36,363 nucleotides of DNA from Chryseosolibacter histidinae (GTDB lineage Bacteria > Bacteroidota > Bacteroidia > Cytophagales > Cyclobacteriaceae): the NCBI RefSeq assembly GCF_018598225.1, contig NZ_JAHESF010000055.1, positions 1 through 36,363 of the forward strand. Reading direction: 5' to 3'. The notes under the pieces were generated by a model. That model did no database searches, was not told where the DNA came from, and worked only from the letters and a program-made list of their open reading frames with translations. Position numbers and translations under genes: made by a program. Position 1 is the stretch's first letter, and each line of letters begins with the position of its first letter. Positions 23,926 through 31,244 of the stretch are shown here, in pieces.

Positions 23926-25068
23926 TTATGGGAAACGGATTTTCTTTTGTCGTTCACCGTCTTTTTTTGGCAGTTTGCCTGGCGGGTAGCCGAAATGTTT
24001 TTTGAAAACGCGCGCGAATATCCTTGCGTTTTTATAACCGACAGCAACTGCGATTTCTTTAATAGACATATTGGTATCTCGAAAAAGTACGATCGATCTG
24101 CTCATTCGTTCATCGACAAGAAATTTATGAACGGTTTTCTCATACACTATTTTGAAACCGTTTTTCAAGTGTTTCGGATTCAACTTAACGATGTCGGCAA
24201 TATCGCTTATTCTACACGTGAACTTGAAGTTCTTTTGAATATAGTCATGCGCGTTCCGGATCTTTTCTATATCAATGCTTGTCAAATTACCAACCGCTCC
24301 CGAATGCCTCAAGCTGTCCATCGAAGCAGTTATGTACTGTGACCCCAACAGAACTTTGTGGCCTTCTCCTTGGATCTCTTTGTACCCGAGGATCATTTGA
24401 ATCTTAGTCCATGCCTTTGGCGGCATGGGACGAGGGTCGCTTAACAGCATCTTTTGGAAATACCCTTCCCGGATCTTTTCAATTTCAGTTTTGTCACGGT
24501 GGACAAACGAACCCAGGTAGGTAAGGCTGTGCATCGAAATAGTCACGTACTTCGGGCCTAGGAGCAATTTGTGGTGTTCTTCTGTACGCTCTTTGTCTAT
24601 CAGGATCAGGTGTATCTCATGCCAGAGATCCGGAGCAATAGGGCGGGGATCGCCCAGTACAGCGGAAGGTTGCGCTTCCGCTCTTTTTAGAAAGTCCGTC
24701 AAAATGGGAAAATGATCTTTTATTTTTTTCAGGTAGTGGGCAGTGAACTGTATACAGAATATCGAATACTTTCCTTTTTCACTGGCCAGCTTTATGGTCG
24801 CGTTGGGGATATAAACGAGGTTATACTGCCGTTTGGGCAATGTTCCAGGGTTAGAATTGTCAATATAGTAGCGGATGTCTTCCTGGAGATTGAATACCAG
24901 GCCAACGAAATCGGTCACCGGGAGCTCGCTTACCGCACCATCGTTTTTCGTAATGCCATGACAGTGATGCATAAGACCGGTGTTGGTGTCATCGGGATAT
25001 GAGAGTGGAAAACGTAGGGTATCAATATTGAAGTCCATAAAAACTGGTGGAGATGGGTAAATCTTCAA
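23926..25068 (-). CDS. AraC-family regulator with an internally duplicated linker domain
   Basis: The 380-residue protein has an N-terminal sensor-like region (~1-130, LVFNLQEDIRYYID, YNLVYIPNATIKLASEKGKY) and a C-terminal AraC HTH (~270-366; ISDIADIVKLNPKHLKNGFK and the second helix-turn-helix IAVAVGYKNARIFARVFKK). Between them a ~71-residue segment is present twice: DPRPIAPDLWHEIHLILIDK (from 140) and DPRPMPPKAWTKIQMILGYK (from 211), each ending in (E/D)IEKIR (195-200 and 266-271). The paralogue at 25538 has one copy. The gene is upstream of the MauE-like cluster on the same strand, with 423 bp between, and may regulate it. The effector is unknown. Confidence 0.9.
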   Translation of the reverse strand: MKIYPSPPVFMDFNIDTLRFPLSYPDDTNTGLMHHCHGITKNDGAVSELPVTDFVGLVFNLQEDIRYYIDNSNPGTLPKRQYNLVYIPNATIKLASEKGKYSIFCIQFTAHYLKKIKDHFPILTDFLKRAEAQPSAVLGDPRPIAPDLWHEIHLILIDKERTEEHHKLLLGPKYVTISMHSLTYLGSFVHRDKTEIEKIREGYFQKMLLSDPRPMPPKAWTKIQMILGYKEIQGEGHKVLLGSQYITASMDSLRHSGAVGNLTSIDIEKIRNAHDYIQKNFKFTCRISDIADIVKLNPKHLKNGFKIVYEKTVHKFLVDERMSRSIVLFRDTNMSIKEIAVAVGYKNARIFARVFKKHFGYPPGKLPKKDGERQKKIRFP

Positions 25069-25537
25069 TCGATGATCAAAGGATATTACGTTTCCATGCC
25101 TGGATTTTTACACTAGCAAATTTTAGCTTCCACGCTTCGTACAGGTATGCCATTGCCGGCGATAGTAAAGTGACATACGTCCGCCATCATGGTGTAGCTG
25201 AGTGTGATCAATCTGGTGATTGAGCGCGTCCTTAACAGTAAGCACGCGAGGAGTTACGCGATATGGTTCGCTGGGGCGCGGGTGACTTTGTGGCTGCTCA
25301 TCGAACACTAAGAAGTTTAGAAACATTTGTGTCAGGTTTCTTGTCCAGTCGCATGGTGGGCTTCTATGCTTCAAATCATAGCCATCCATTGCAGAAGCCT
25401 TTGGGTAGGCCTCTATACTTTCTTTTTTGCCCGGCAATTTGCGCTGGGGCAAAGCAGCGCGACGTTGATGAATTAAAGGTACTCCCCAAAAATATGCAGG
25501 TGGTGCTCCCCACTTATGCGAAACGGATTATTTTCAA
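25069..25537. other. Intergenic region, possibly with decayed coding sequence
   Basis: There is no convincing gene in this 469-bp space between two AraC-type genes. Two weak protein-like traces remain. On the minus strand around 25150-25250 there is LNHQIDHTQLHHDGG, reminiscent of a DinB-type helix. On the plus strand around 25460-25500 there is DELKVLPKNM, reminiscent of the start of some c-type cytochromes. Neither has a plausible start and context, so I treat them as possible debris only. Confidence 0.35.
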
Positions 25538-26419
25538 TTAGTCACCAGCTTTTTTCCTCAGCTGCCCCGGCGTACATCCAAACTTATTCTTAAACCGCCT
25601 GATAAAGCTCGCCGTAGAATGATACCCCAACGCACTCGCTACATCATCTACCACCATATTCGTATCTCTCAGCAATATCACCGCCCTTTTCATCTTCTCA
25701 CCCTGCACAAAATCAGAGACCGTTGTTCCGAACACTTGTTTGAACCCTTCTTCGAGCTTGCGTTTCGGCAGGCCTACAACATCCGCGAGGTAGCCAACCT
25801 CAAGCTTGAAGGCCAGGTTGTTTTCAATGTATTCATTCGCGGCCCTTATTTTTTCGATCTCCTCAGAGGGGGCTGTCGGTGATCCGTTATCCTGGGCGTG
25901 ACTAAGGCAAAGGATCATCAGCTCTACGAATTTTGCTTCGAGGTAGTGGTTTTGAGAGTCGCCCTCGAAGTCGCAGTGTACTACTTCGTAAACGCAGGTG
26001 ATCATGGAGTGGGTCATGGGGCGGTGCAGATCGTAGAGGAAGACTGAATGATTGCTGCTTATTTTGGCCAGGCTGGAATCAAGGGAGGGGAAACGTTCGA
26101 CAATTGTTCTCAGGTAGGGTACGTGGAACTCTACGCAAAACCAGCCATAGTATCCTTTTTCAAGGGTGAGGTTGATGACGCCCTGGGGCACATAGATCAG
26201 ATTAAAATGAAGCTTGGGCAGATCTTGTGTTGTTTCGTCTTCAGATAAATACTTCGTTTTGTCTTTGAGGTTGAAGACCAGTCCCAGAAAATCTTGTTTA
26301 GGTGTGAATTCGATGTGCGATTTGTGTGCCAGCTGGTGTTCTACATAGTGCATCCTGCCTTTGGGAATTTCCCCAACCTTTGCCGGGAGAAATTCATACG
26401 TAACCGTTTTCATAGCCAA
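25538..26419 (-). CDS. AraC-family transcriptional regulator
   Basis: The 293-residue protein is a paralogue of the regulator at 23926. It shares the sensor-like N-terminus (FLGLVFNLKDKTKYLS, FNLIYVPQGVINLTLEKGYYG), one copy of the linker (~128-190, ending EEIEKIR) and the C-terminal AraC HTH (~187-288, LADVVGLPKRKLEEGFKQVFG, then DDVASALGYHSTASFIRRFK and FGCTPGQLRK). The N-terminus has no recognised ligand-binding signature. It probably responds to the same kind of signal as its neighbour. The order sigma/FecR/SusCD to the two AraC genes suggests a role in the locus, but that is inference. Confidence 0.91.
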   Translation of the reverse strand: MAMKTVTYEFLPAKVGEIPKGRMHYVEHQLAHKSHIEFTPKQDFLGLVFNLKDKTKYLSEDETTQDLPKLHFNLIYVPQGVINLTLEKGYYGWFCVEFHVPYLRTIVERFPSLDSSLAKISSNHSVFLYDLHRPMTHSMITCVYEVVHCDFEGDSQNHYLEAKFVELMILCLSHAQDNGSPTAPSEEIEKIRAANEYIENNLAFKLEVGYLADVVGLPKRKLEEGFKQVFGTTVSDFVQGEKMKRAVILLRDTNMVVDDVASALGYHSTASFIRRFKNKFGCTPGQLRKKAGD

Positions 26420-26880
26420 TGGGGTTGATACCCCAATTTCCGAACGCTTTTGGCAAAGCCGTTTACGTTTTTTGAAAATGGATTTACGCGATCGGGATTA
26501 TTTTATTATGCAATCACTACTTGGCTAGCGGTTATTTTTCGGTCCGGGCGCTTTTCATCGGATGCTTTTTTAGGATTTTTTTAGAATCGGAGTGTGACTT
26601 TTACTTTTAACAATACTCATTAAGGTATATCCAGGACCGGGAATACTTACAAGGGCTTCTATTAGGTAACTCCACAGGTAATCTCCCCCAAAATAGTAGA
26701 ACAAGTTTAGGTTTAATTTTCCTCAAGATGGGCTTCACCTGACCCGGTTCCTGGATATTTTTTACTGCTTAAAGTCGCGGCCCGGTGGCTAGGCCTGTCG
26801 TTGTTTATGATCAGTTTAGGTTATAGTTGAAAAAGGCACGGTTCCTTCCGTCTGGAACCTGCTTTTTCGTTTAGGATAAG
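26420..26880. other. Non-coding region with a spaced inverted repeat
   Basis: No gene is visible in this 461-bp space. Near-perfect inverted arms ATATCCAGGACCGGG (26627-26641) and CCCGGTTCCTGGATAT (26743-26758) enclose ~100 bp that includes CCAAAATAGTAGAACAAG. This could be a short non-autonomous element or a decayed insertion-sequence end, though I see no target-site duplication. The upstream region of the AraC gene (26420-26520) is AT-rich and contains ATCGGGATTATTTT, also seen upstream of the sigma gene. Confidence 0.45.
26830..26866 (-). terminator. Intrinsic terminator downstream of the XRE-type gene
   Basis: AAAAAGGCACGGTTCC (26830-26845) pairs with GGAACCTGCTTTTT (26854-26867) around TTCCGTCT, with one bulge. 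T-runs flank both sides, so it can work in both directions. It begins 14 bp beyond the stop of the XRE-type gene. Confidence 0.8.
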
Positions 26881-27393
26881 TCAACAGAGAATTTTCTTCA
26901 AAGCACACCTATCATACTTTTTTTCTGCTGCCAGCAGATGCTGCGCTGTCGGGTTGTTCGCTTCAACCTGTTGCATGGCTTCGGAGATCTTCTCCTGTGT
27001 CCACCTCAGTCTTGCATGGTCAGCCTTGTTGTTCGCCGCGGCCAGGGCTCGCATCAGGGACTGATAGATCTCAAGGCGAAGGTGTGCTGTGGTATAGGCG
27101 TCCTGCATTTTCTTAAGCTGCAGATCATACAGGTCCAGCCTGCGGTAGCATTGACGGTGAAATCTTTTCAAAGGGTAGGCGTGCCTTAGGTTTTCTTTAA
27201 ACTGGGATTTAGGCGGTGTATGGCAGCTCTTAATTAAATTATAAAGTGTGATAGCTGGCAGGAGAATATCTATCGGCAACTGGCGCCGGTTATTCTCCAC
27301 GGAGACGATCGTATGCGTTGATAGCTGCAGGTTGTGCGCCAATTCTTCGCGGCTTAATTCTAAAAACCCACGAATGGTTTGTATCCAATGCAT
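26881..27393 (-). CDS. XRE-type helix-turn-helix regulator
   Basis: The 170-residue protein starts with an XRE-like HTH (~5-55): IRGFLELSREELAHNLQLSTHTIVSVENNRRQLP is the complete helix-turn-helix region, here split in my reading as LSREELAHNLQLSTHTIVS and VENNRRQLP. The rest is helical and charged with several arginine/glutamine-rich helices (DLQLKKMQDAYTTAHLRLEI, ARLRWTQEKISEAMQQVEAN) and likely forms a coiled-coil or dimer arm. The region upstream has a palindromic operator that fits control of itself. The coiled-coil gene at 27587 lies upstream on the same strand, with a terminator between, so they may be separate transcripts. Confidence 0.82.
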   Translation of the reverse strand: MHWIQTIRGFLELSREELAHNLQLSTHTIVSVENNRRQLPIDILLPAITLYNLIKSCHTPPKSQFKENLRHAYPLKRFHRQCYRRLDLYDLQLKKMQDAYTTAHLRLEIYQSLMRALAAANNKADHARLRWTQEKISEAMQQVEANNPTAQHLLAAEKKYDRCALKKILC

Positions 27394-27430
27394 AAAACGG
27401 ATGTTTTAAATAGGGTGTAAGTATGCTAAG

Positions 27431-27471
27431 TTGTACATGCTTTTTTGCGATACGCTTTTGTACATGTACAA
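27431..27471. promoter_or_regulatory. Operator upstream of the XRE-type gene
   Basis: TTGTACATGTACAA at 27458-27471 is a perfect 14-bp palindrome. A half-site TTGTACATG occurs at 27431-27439, 27 bp away. Both lie 38-78 bp upstream of the XRE start at 27393. Their position suggests self-regulation. Confidence 0.65.
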
Positions 27472-27482
27472 CGTTCGAGTGG

Positions 27483-27512
27483 AAAAAAGAGGCTGCCAGT
27501 AACGACAGCCTC
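27483..27512 (-). terminator. Terminator downstream of the coiled-coil gene
   Basis: GAGGCTG (27489-27495) pairs with CAGCCTC (27506-27512) over a 10-nt loop. On the minus strand TTTTTT follows. It lies 75 bp beyond the stop at 27587 and just upstream of the XRE operator, so it shields the regulator from read-through. Confidence 0.7.
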
Positions 27513-27586
27513 CGATACGGCGCTGGAATTTGACACTGGTGAGTACTGCTTTACAGCGCTTCTTCCAGCGGGGCTAATACAGCGGG

Positions 27587-28009
27587 TCAGGCCTCAGCGC
27601 CCAATTCCGTTCTCTTGTTCTGAATGGCAGCCATGTAGGCGTCGATCACGGGCACCTGGCTGTCGAGTAAATTGTAACTGACCTGCTTCTCCAGCAGTGA
27701 TGACACATTGTACGAAACCACGCTCTTATCCAGCTGTGCTTTGCGTGCCTCCAGCTGTTTGATCTCGAGGTTCATGTTCAGCTTGTCTTTGCCTTCGGGC
27801 AGGGAATCGTACGCCGTGGTGAACGTCTGAAGCAGGGCCTGCACGGAGACCAGCTCGTTACCTACGTCGCCGGTGCGCACATCGAAGTTGCCGATCGACT
27901 CGCCCAGGTTGCGCCGTCTGCGTTCAAGGTTCTCTTTTTCTTTTTGTGCCATGGCCAGCAGCGTATCGCACGCTTCTACTGTGCTGATCCTTTCTAATGA
28001 ATAGTTCAT
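27587..28009 (-). CDS. Cytoplasmic coiled-coil protein, unknown function
   Basis: The 140-residue protein has no signal or membrane segment. It is strongly helical, with heptad-rich stretches MAQKEKENLERRRRNLGES and LNMNLEIKQLEARKAQLDK, consistent with a long coiled coil broken by polar loops (DVRTGDVGNE, LPEGKD). It is rich in acidic and basic residues and has one cysteine. I recognise no family. It sits between the prefix-domain permease, upstream, and the XRE-type gene, with a terminator after it. Possibly a structural or adaptor protein; that is open. Confidence 0.7.
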   Translation of the reverse strand: MNYSLERISTVEACDTLLAMAQKEKENLERRRRNLGESIGNFDVRTGDVGNELVSVQALLQTFTTAYDSLPEGKDKLNMNLEIKQLEARKAQLDKSVVSYNVSSLLEKQVSYNLLDSQVPVIDAYMAAIQNKRTELGAEA

Positions 28010-28114
28010 AAAATTGATGTTTGATGTTTCGCACCGTCCAGACCTGACGAGTTACGCGCGCTCACTCCGGCTGCGGTGCTTGAACCAAACATAGACAGGT
28101 GATGGTTCGGCATG

Positions 28115-28174
28115 CCACGATTCTCCACGATTCTCCTCGATTTTCCCGGAATTTCCCTGATTTTCCTTGAATTT
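28115..28174. repeat. Six degenerate 10-bp units in phase
   Basis: Units start at 28115, 28125, 28135, 28145, 28155 and 28165: CCACGATTCT, CCACGATTCT, CCTCGATTTT, CCCGGAATTT, CCCTGATTTT, CCTTGAATTT. The consensus is CCnnGATTTT with a period of one helical turn. It lies in the 175-bp space between the coiled-coil gene and the stop of the permease gene. Confidence 0.75.
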
Positions 28175-28184
28175 TACCACTGGC

Positions 28185-30803
28185 CTAGTCGTGTTTGAGG
28201 ATATCCACCGGGTTCACCAGCGAGCTCCTGATGCCATGATATCCTGATGCTGCAACAATGATCAGGCAGGCGGTCAGCGCAGGCAGGATAAAATGCCATG
28301 GGCTGAGATCAATGTGATAGGCAAAGTTTTCCAGCCATTGACCGGAGAGGTAGTAGATCGCGGGCCATCCGATGAGCACGGCGATCAGCGTGAACTTCAT
28401 AAAACTCCGGAGGTGCTGAACAAACAACTGCGCATGACTGGCACCTACCACTTTGCGGATGCCCATTTCTTTTTTACGCATCGTCAGCAGCAAGGCAGAG
28501 ATGCTGAATATTCCCATGCCGGAGACGAGGATCGAGATCGCCAGGCCCGCTTTGAATACGTCTCTCACTTCGTAATCATCTTTGTACAGATGATCAAATC
28601 GCGCATCGAGATATTCCCATTCGAACGGGAGATCCGGATAGATCTTGCCGTATTCCGTTTTTATCCGTGAGATGACCTCGTTGGTGTGAAGCGGACTTGT
28701 TTTAATATACGTGTAGCGTGCACCCCAGTCTTCGTTCGCGAGGAAAACGATCAGCGGTTCGATCTTGTTGTGCAGCGAAGCGAAGTGAAAATCCCTGACA
28801 ACACCGATGACTTCACCAGCGTCACGGTCAGCGTTTAGCGGTCCGCTGATCTTTTTCCCGATCGGGTCTTTCCATCCGAATTCTTTCGCGGCGGTTTCAT
28901 TGATGAGGTAGGTGGTTTTGTCGTCATGATGCTCGCGTGAAAAATTCCGTCCTTTCACCAGCCTGATGCCCATGGTTTCCAGGTAGTCATAACCGCAGTT
29001 CATATACGCCACGAGCATTTTGGTGGAACCCCGGTCGGTTGCTACTTCAAAAAATTCCTTCGTTTCTACATTGTCAAGATAATAGGAGCTCACATCTGCT
29101 TGCTTCACACCGTTGAGGGTGGAAACGGATTGCACGAATGCCGTGGCATCAGAGAATGAGCCGTCGTGCATTTTGACCACGATCGTGTTCTTATCTTCGA
29201 TACCTTTATCGACTGAATTGATGTAGCTGAACTGATCCACGATGATGGCAATGAGGGCCAGCATGATCATGGAGAACGACAGCTGCACAGACACCAGCAC
29301 CTCCCGGACCTTAAACCCACTGTGTCCCGAGCCCAGCTTCCCCTTCAGTGCATTCACAATATCCCTCGTGTTCGATAACACGAACGCATTTATCCGGGAG
29401 GCGGCTGCAAAGCAAGTGACAAACCCGGCGGCCACGCTTATGAAGACAGGCTCCATAAAGATGCTGCGTTCCATGTGGATGTCCAGATACGTTTCGCTGA
29501 GCACGAAACCAACTGCCATGATCAGCATTGTAAGCGGTACCACAACGATGATGGTGACAAGTGTGTTGGTGATGATCACTTTGTTATGACCTGCCGTCGA
29601 TCCGCCGAAGACCTGGAGGATGCCGGTCTTTTTCAGGTTGGCGGTCATTTCTGCAAGGGATAAGTTCAGGAAGTTGATCAGCCCTGTGATAAAGAAGAGG
29701 GCAGTTACGGCGATCAGGATATATAAATTTGAGCGTTCACGCTTCCGGGCGATATCCTCGTCAAGATATCCGCCCATGTGAATGGCGCCAATATTTTCGA
29801 TGATGGGTTGAACGGTGATGTGATCGCTGGCCCAGTGTTCACGTCCGGCGATCATGTCATCCTGGTGATCTCGGAGCGAAGTATGGATCTTCGGTTGCAC
29901 ATCTTCCATGGAGGTGCCCTCTTTCAGCATTAAGTACGTGTAGGCGTTGACGTTGTCCCATCCGTCGTTCATCTCATAAGTGGCGCCCGAGATCAGTGTG
30001 TTGAAATGAAGATGCGAGTTTGCCGGGGGGTCTTTGATGATGCCGGTAACTTCCAGGGTTGTCCATCCGAAGGTGATGGTCTGCCCCATGGCGTCGGCGT
30101 CTCCAAAGAATTTTTTCGCCGTTGATGCTGTCAGCACAATAGTGTTCGGTGCGTCCAGGGCTGTCGCGCTTCCCCGGATGAAACCGAAGTCGAGCACTTT
30201 AAGCAGGTTGCCGCCCGTGATGAGTGAAACTTCATTGTTGAATGTCTGGTCTTCGATGGTGAATACAGGACGGCTGTCATCCATGATCCATCCGGCGGCT
30301 TCAACGTCGGGGACCTCTTCCGCCAACCCTTCCGCCAATGCCACGGGAGATACGGCGTAGCTTGTTGTGACGCCTTCTATCGTTATAGCGGTGCCTACCC
30401 TGAAGACCCGGTGATGATCAGGATAGTGGTGGTCAAAAGTAAATTCATGGATCACAAAGGCGGTGATGAGCAGGGCAAAGGCGAGGCAGATGGATAACCC
30501 GGCCATTTTGACGAAGAATACCGTCTTATGCCGGAAGGCGTTGCGCAGTGCGATCTTCAGGTTGAGATTCCACAGGATGCCGAAGAATCCTGGCCTGAAG
30601 GCATCGGTGGTGTGGCGGATGTTTGACCACCGGAAAAAACGCAGCACGTCCCAGATATATTTCCGGTCGGCCGAGGCTTTACCTTCCCGTTGCAGCCTTT
30701 CGAAATATAATTCGTGTGCATCACCCTGGATCTCTTCGAGCAGCTCGGGGTTGCAGTACCAGGCCAGGAAACGATCGGCCCATTTGGGAGGATGTGCATT
30801 CAT
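28185..30803 (-). CDS. MacB/FtsX-type ABC permease with a cytoplasmic prefix domain
   Basis: The 872-residue protein carries an extra soluble N-terminus (~1-75; PPKWADRFLAWYCNPELLEEI and GDAHELYFERLQREGK), the 'permease prefix domain' found on Bacteroidota permeases that sit beside PadR regulators. Then follow a membrane helix at ~95-118, a MacB_PCD periplasmic domain, the first FtsX block from ~370 with LKKTGILQVFGGS, a second periplasmic domain (~520-720), and the last FtsX block with KKEMGIRKVVGAS and three helices, ending VNPVDILKHD. Its ATG overlaps the PadR stop by one base, so the two are translated together. No ATPase is nearby. The function is likely export or resistance; the substrate is unknown. 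Confidence 0.93.
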   Translation of the reverse strand: MNAHPPKWADRFLAWYCNPELLEEIQGDAHELYFERLQREGKASADRKYIWDVLRFFRWSNIRHTTDAFRPGFFGILWNLNLKIALRNAFRHKTVFFVKMAGLSICLAFALLITAFVIHEFTFDHHYPDHHRVFRVGTAITIEGVTTSYAVSPVALAEGLAEEVPDVEAAGWIMDDSRPVFTIEDQTFNNEVSLITGGNLLKVLDFGFIRGSATALDAPNTIVLTASTAKKFFGDADAMGQTITFGWTTLEVTGIIKDPPANSHLHFNTLISGATYEMNDGWDNVNAYTYLMLKEGTSMEDVQPKIHTSLRDHQDDMIAGREHWASDHITVQPIIENIGAIHMGGYLDEDIARKRERSNLYILIAVTALFFITGLINFLNLSLAEMTANLKKTGILQVFGGSTAGHNKVIITNTLVTIIVVVPLTMLIMAVGFVLSETYLDIHMERSIFMEPVFISVAAGFVTCFAAASRINAFVLSNTRDIVNALKGKLGSGHSGFKVREVLVSVQLSFSMIMLALIAIIVDQFSYINSVDKGIEDKNTIVVKMHDGSFSDATAFVQSVSTLNGVKQADVSSYYLDNVETKEFFEVATDRGSTKMLVAYMNCGYDYLETMGIRLVKGRNFSREHHDDKTTYLINETAAKEFGWKDPIGKKISGPLNADRDAGEVIGVVRDFHFASLHNKIEPLIVFLANEDWGARYTYIKTSPLHTNEVISRIKTEYGKIYPDLPFEWEYLDARFDHLYKDDYEVRDVFKAGLAISILVSGMGIFSISALLLTMRKKEMGIRKVVGASHAQLFVQHLRSFMKFTLIAVLIGWPAIYYLSGQWLENFAYHIDLSPWHFILPALTACLIIVAASGYHGIRSSLVNPVDILKHD

Positions 30804-31141
30804 CAGGTCAGCTTTAAAGAAAAATTTGGCACTTGTTTATAGAGCTGGAGCTTGGTCCTGATGGCTTCTTCCAGGTTTTTTCTTCCGCTTACCGTGAGGT
30901 TGAAGTAACGCTTGCGCCGGCCGCCCCTTTCCTGGGTGGCGCCACCCATCCGTGATTTGAGGTAACCTTTGCGCTGCAGCCGTTTCAATACTTCGTGAAC
31001 GGCGCTGATGTTCACATCCCTTCCGGCCTCCGTTGCGATGTAGTTCATGATGGAAACACCATAGGCCTCGTCCATCAGGGCGGCCACCGATACCAGCACC
31101 AGCTCTTCGAACTCGCCGAGATAATTGCCTTTTGTTGTCAT
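30803..31141 (-). CDS. PadR-family transcriptional regulator
   Basis: The 112-residue protein is a winged-helix PadR regulator: LGEFEELVLVSVAALMDEAY for helix 1, YGVSIMNYIATEAGRDVNIS, the recognition part VHEVLKRLQRKGYLKSRMG, and the wing RGGRRKRYFNLTVSGRKNLEEA. It is followed by the permease with a one-base overlap. The perfect inverted repeat directly before its start codon is its likely operator and would control both the PadR-permease pair and the divergent gene at 31245. Ligand unknown. Confidence 0.94.
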   Translation of the reverse strand: MTTKGNYLGEFEELVLVSVAALMDEAYGVSIMNYIATEAGRDVNISAVHEVLKRLQRKGYLKSRMGGATQERGGRRKRYFNLTVSGRKNLEEAIRTKLQLYKQVPNFSLKLT

Positions 31142-31195
31142 ATTTCTTATACAAACGTGAATATAATTTATTTATTATAGATTTGTATAAGAAAT
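31142..31195. promoter_or_regulatory. PadR operator and divergent promoter
   Basis: ATTTCTTATACAAA (31142-31155) and TTTGTATAAGAAAT (31182-31195) form a perfect 14-bp inverted repeat with 26 bp between; arm centres are 40 bp apart, about four helical turns. TAGATTTG at 31178-31185 fits the -7 element TAnnTTTG facing the gene at 31245 and overlaps the right arm. CACGTTTG on the minus strand (31160-31153) is a one-mismatch -7 element facing PadR and overlaps the left arm. Confidence 0.75.
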
Positions 31196-31244
31196 CGGAT
31201 GATTATTTCGTTTTTCAACCATGTTTATCCAATTATAAAAGACC

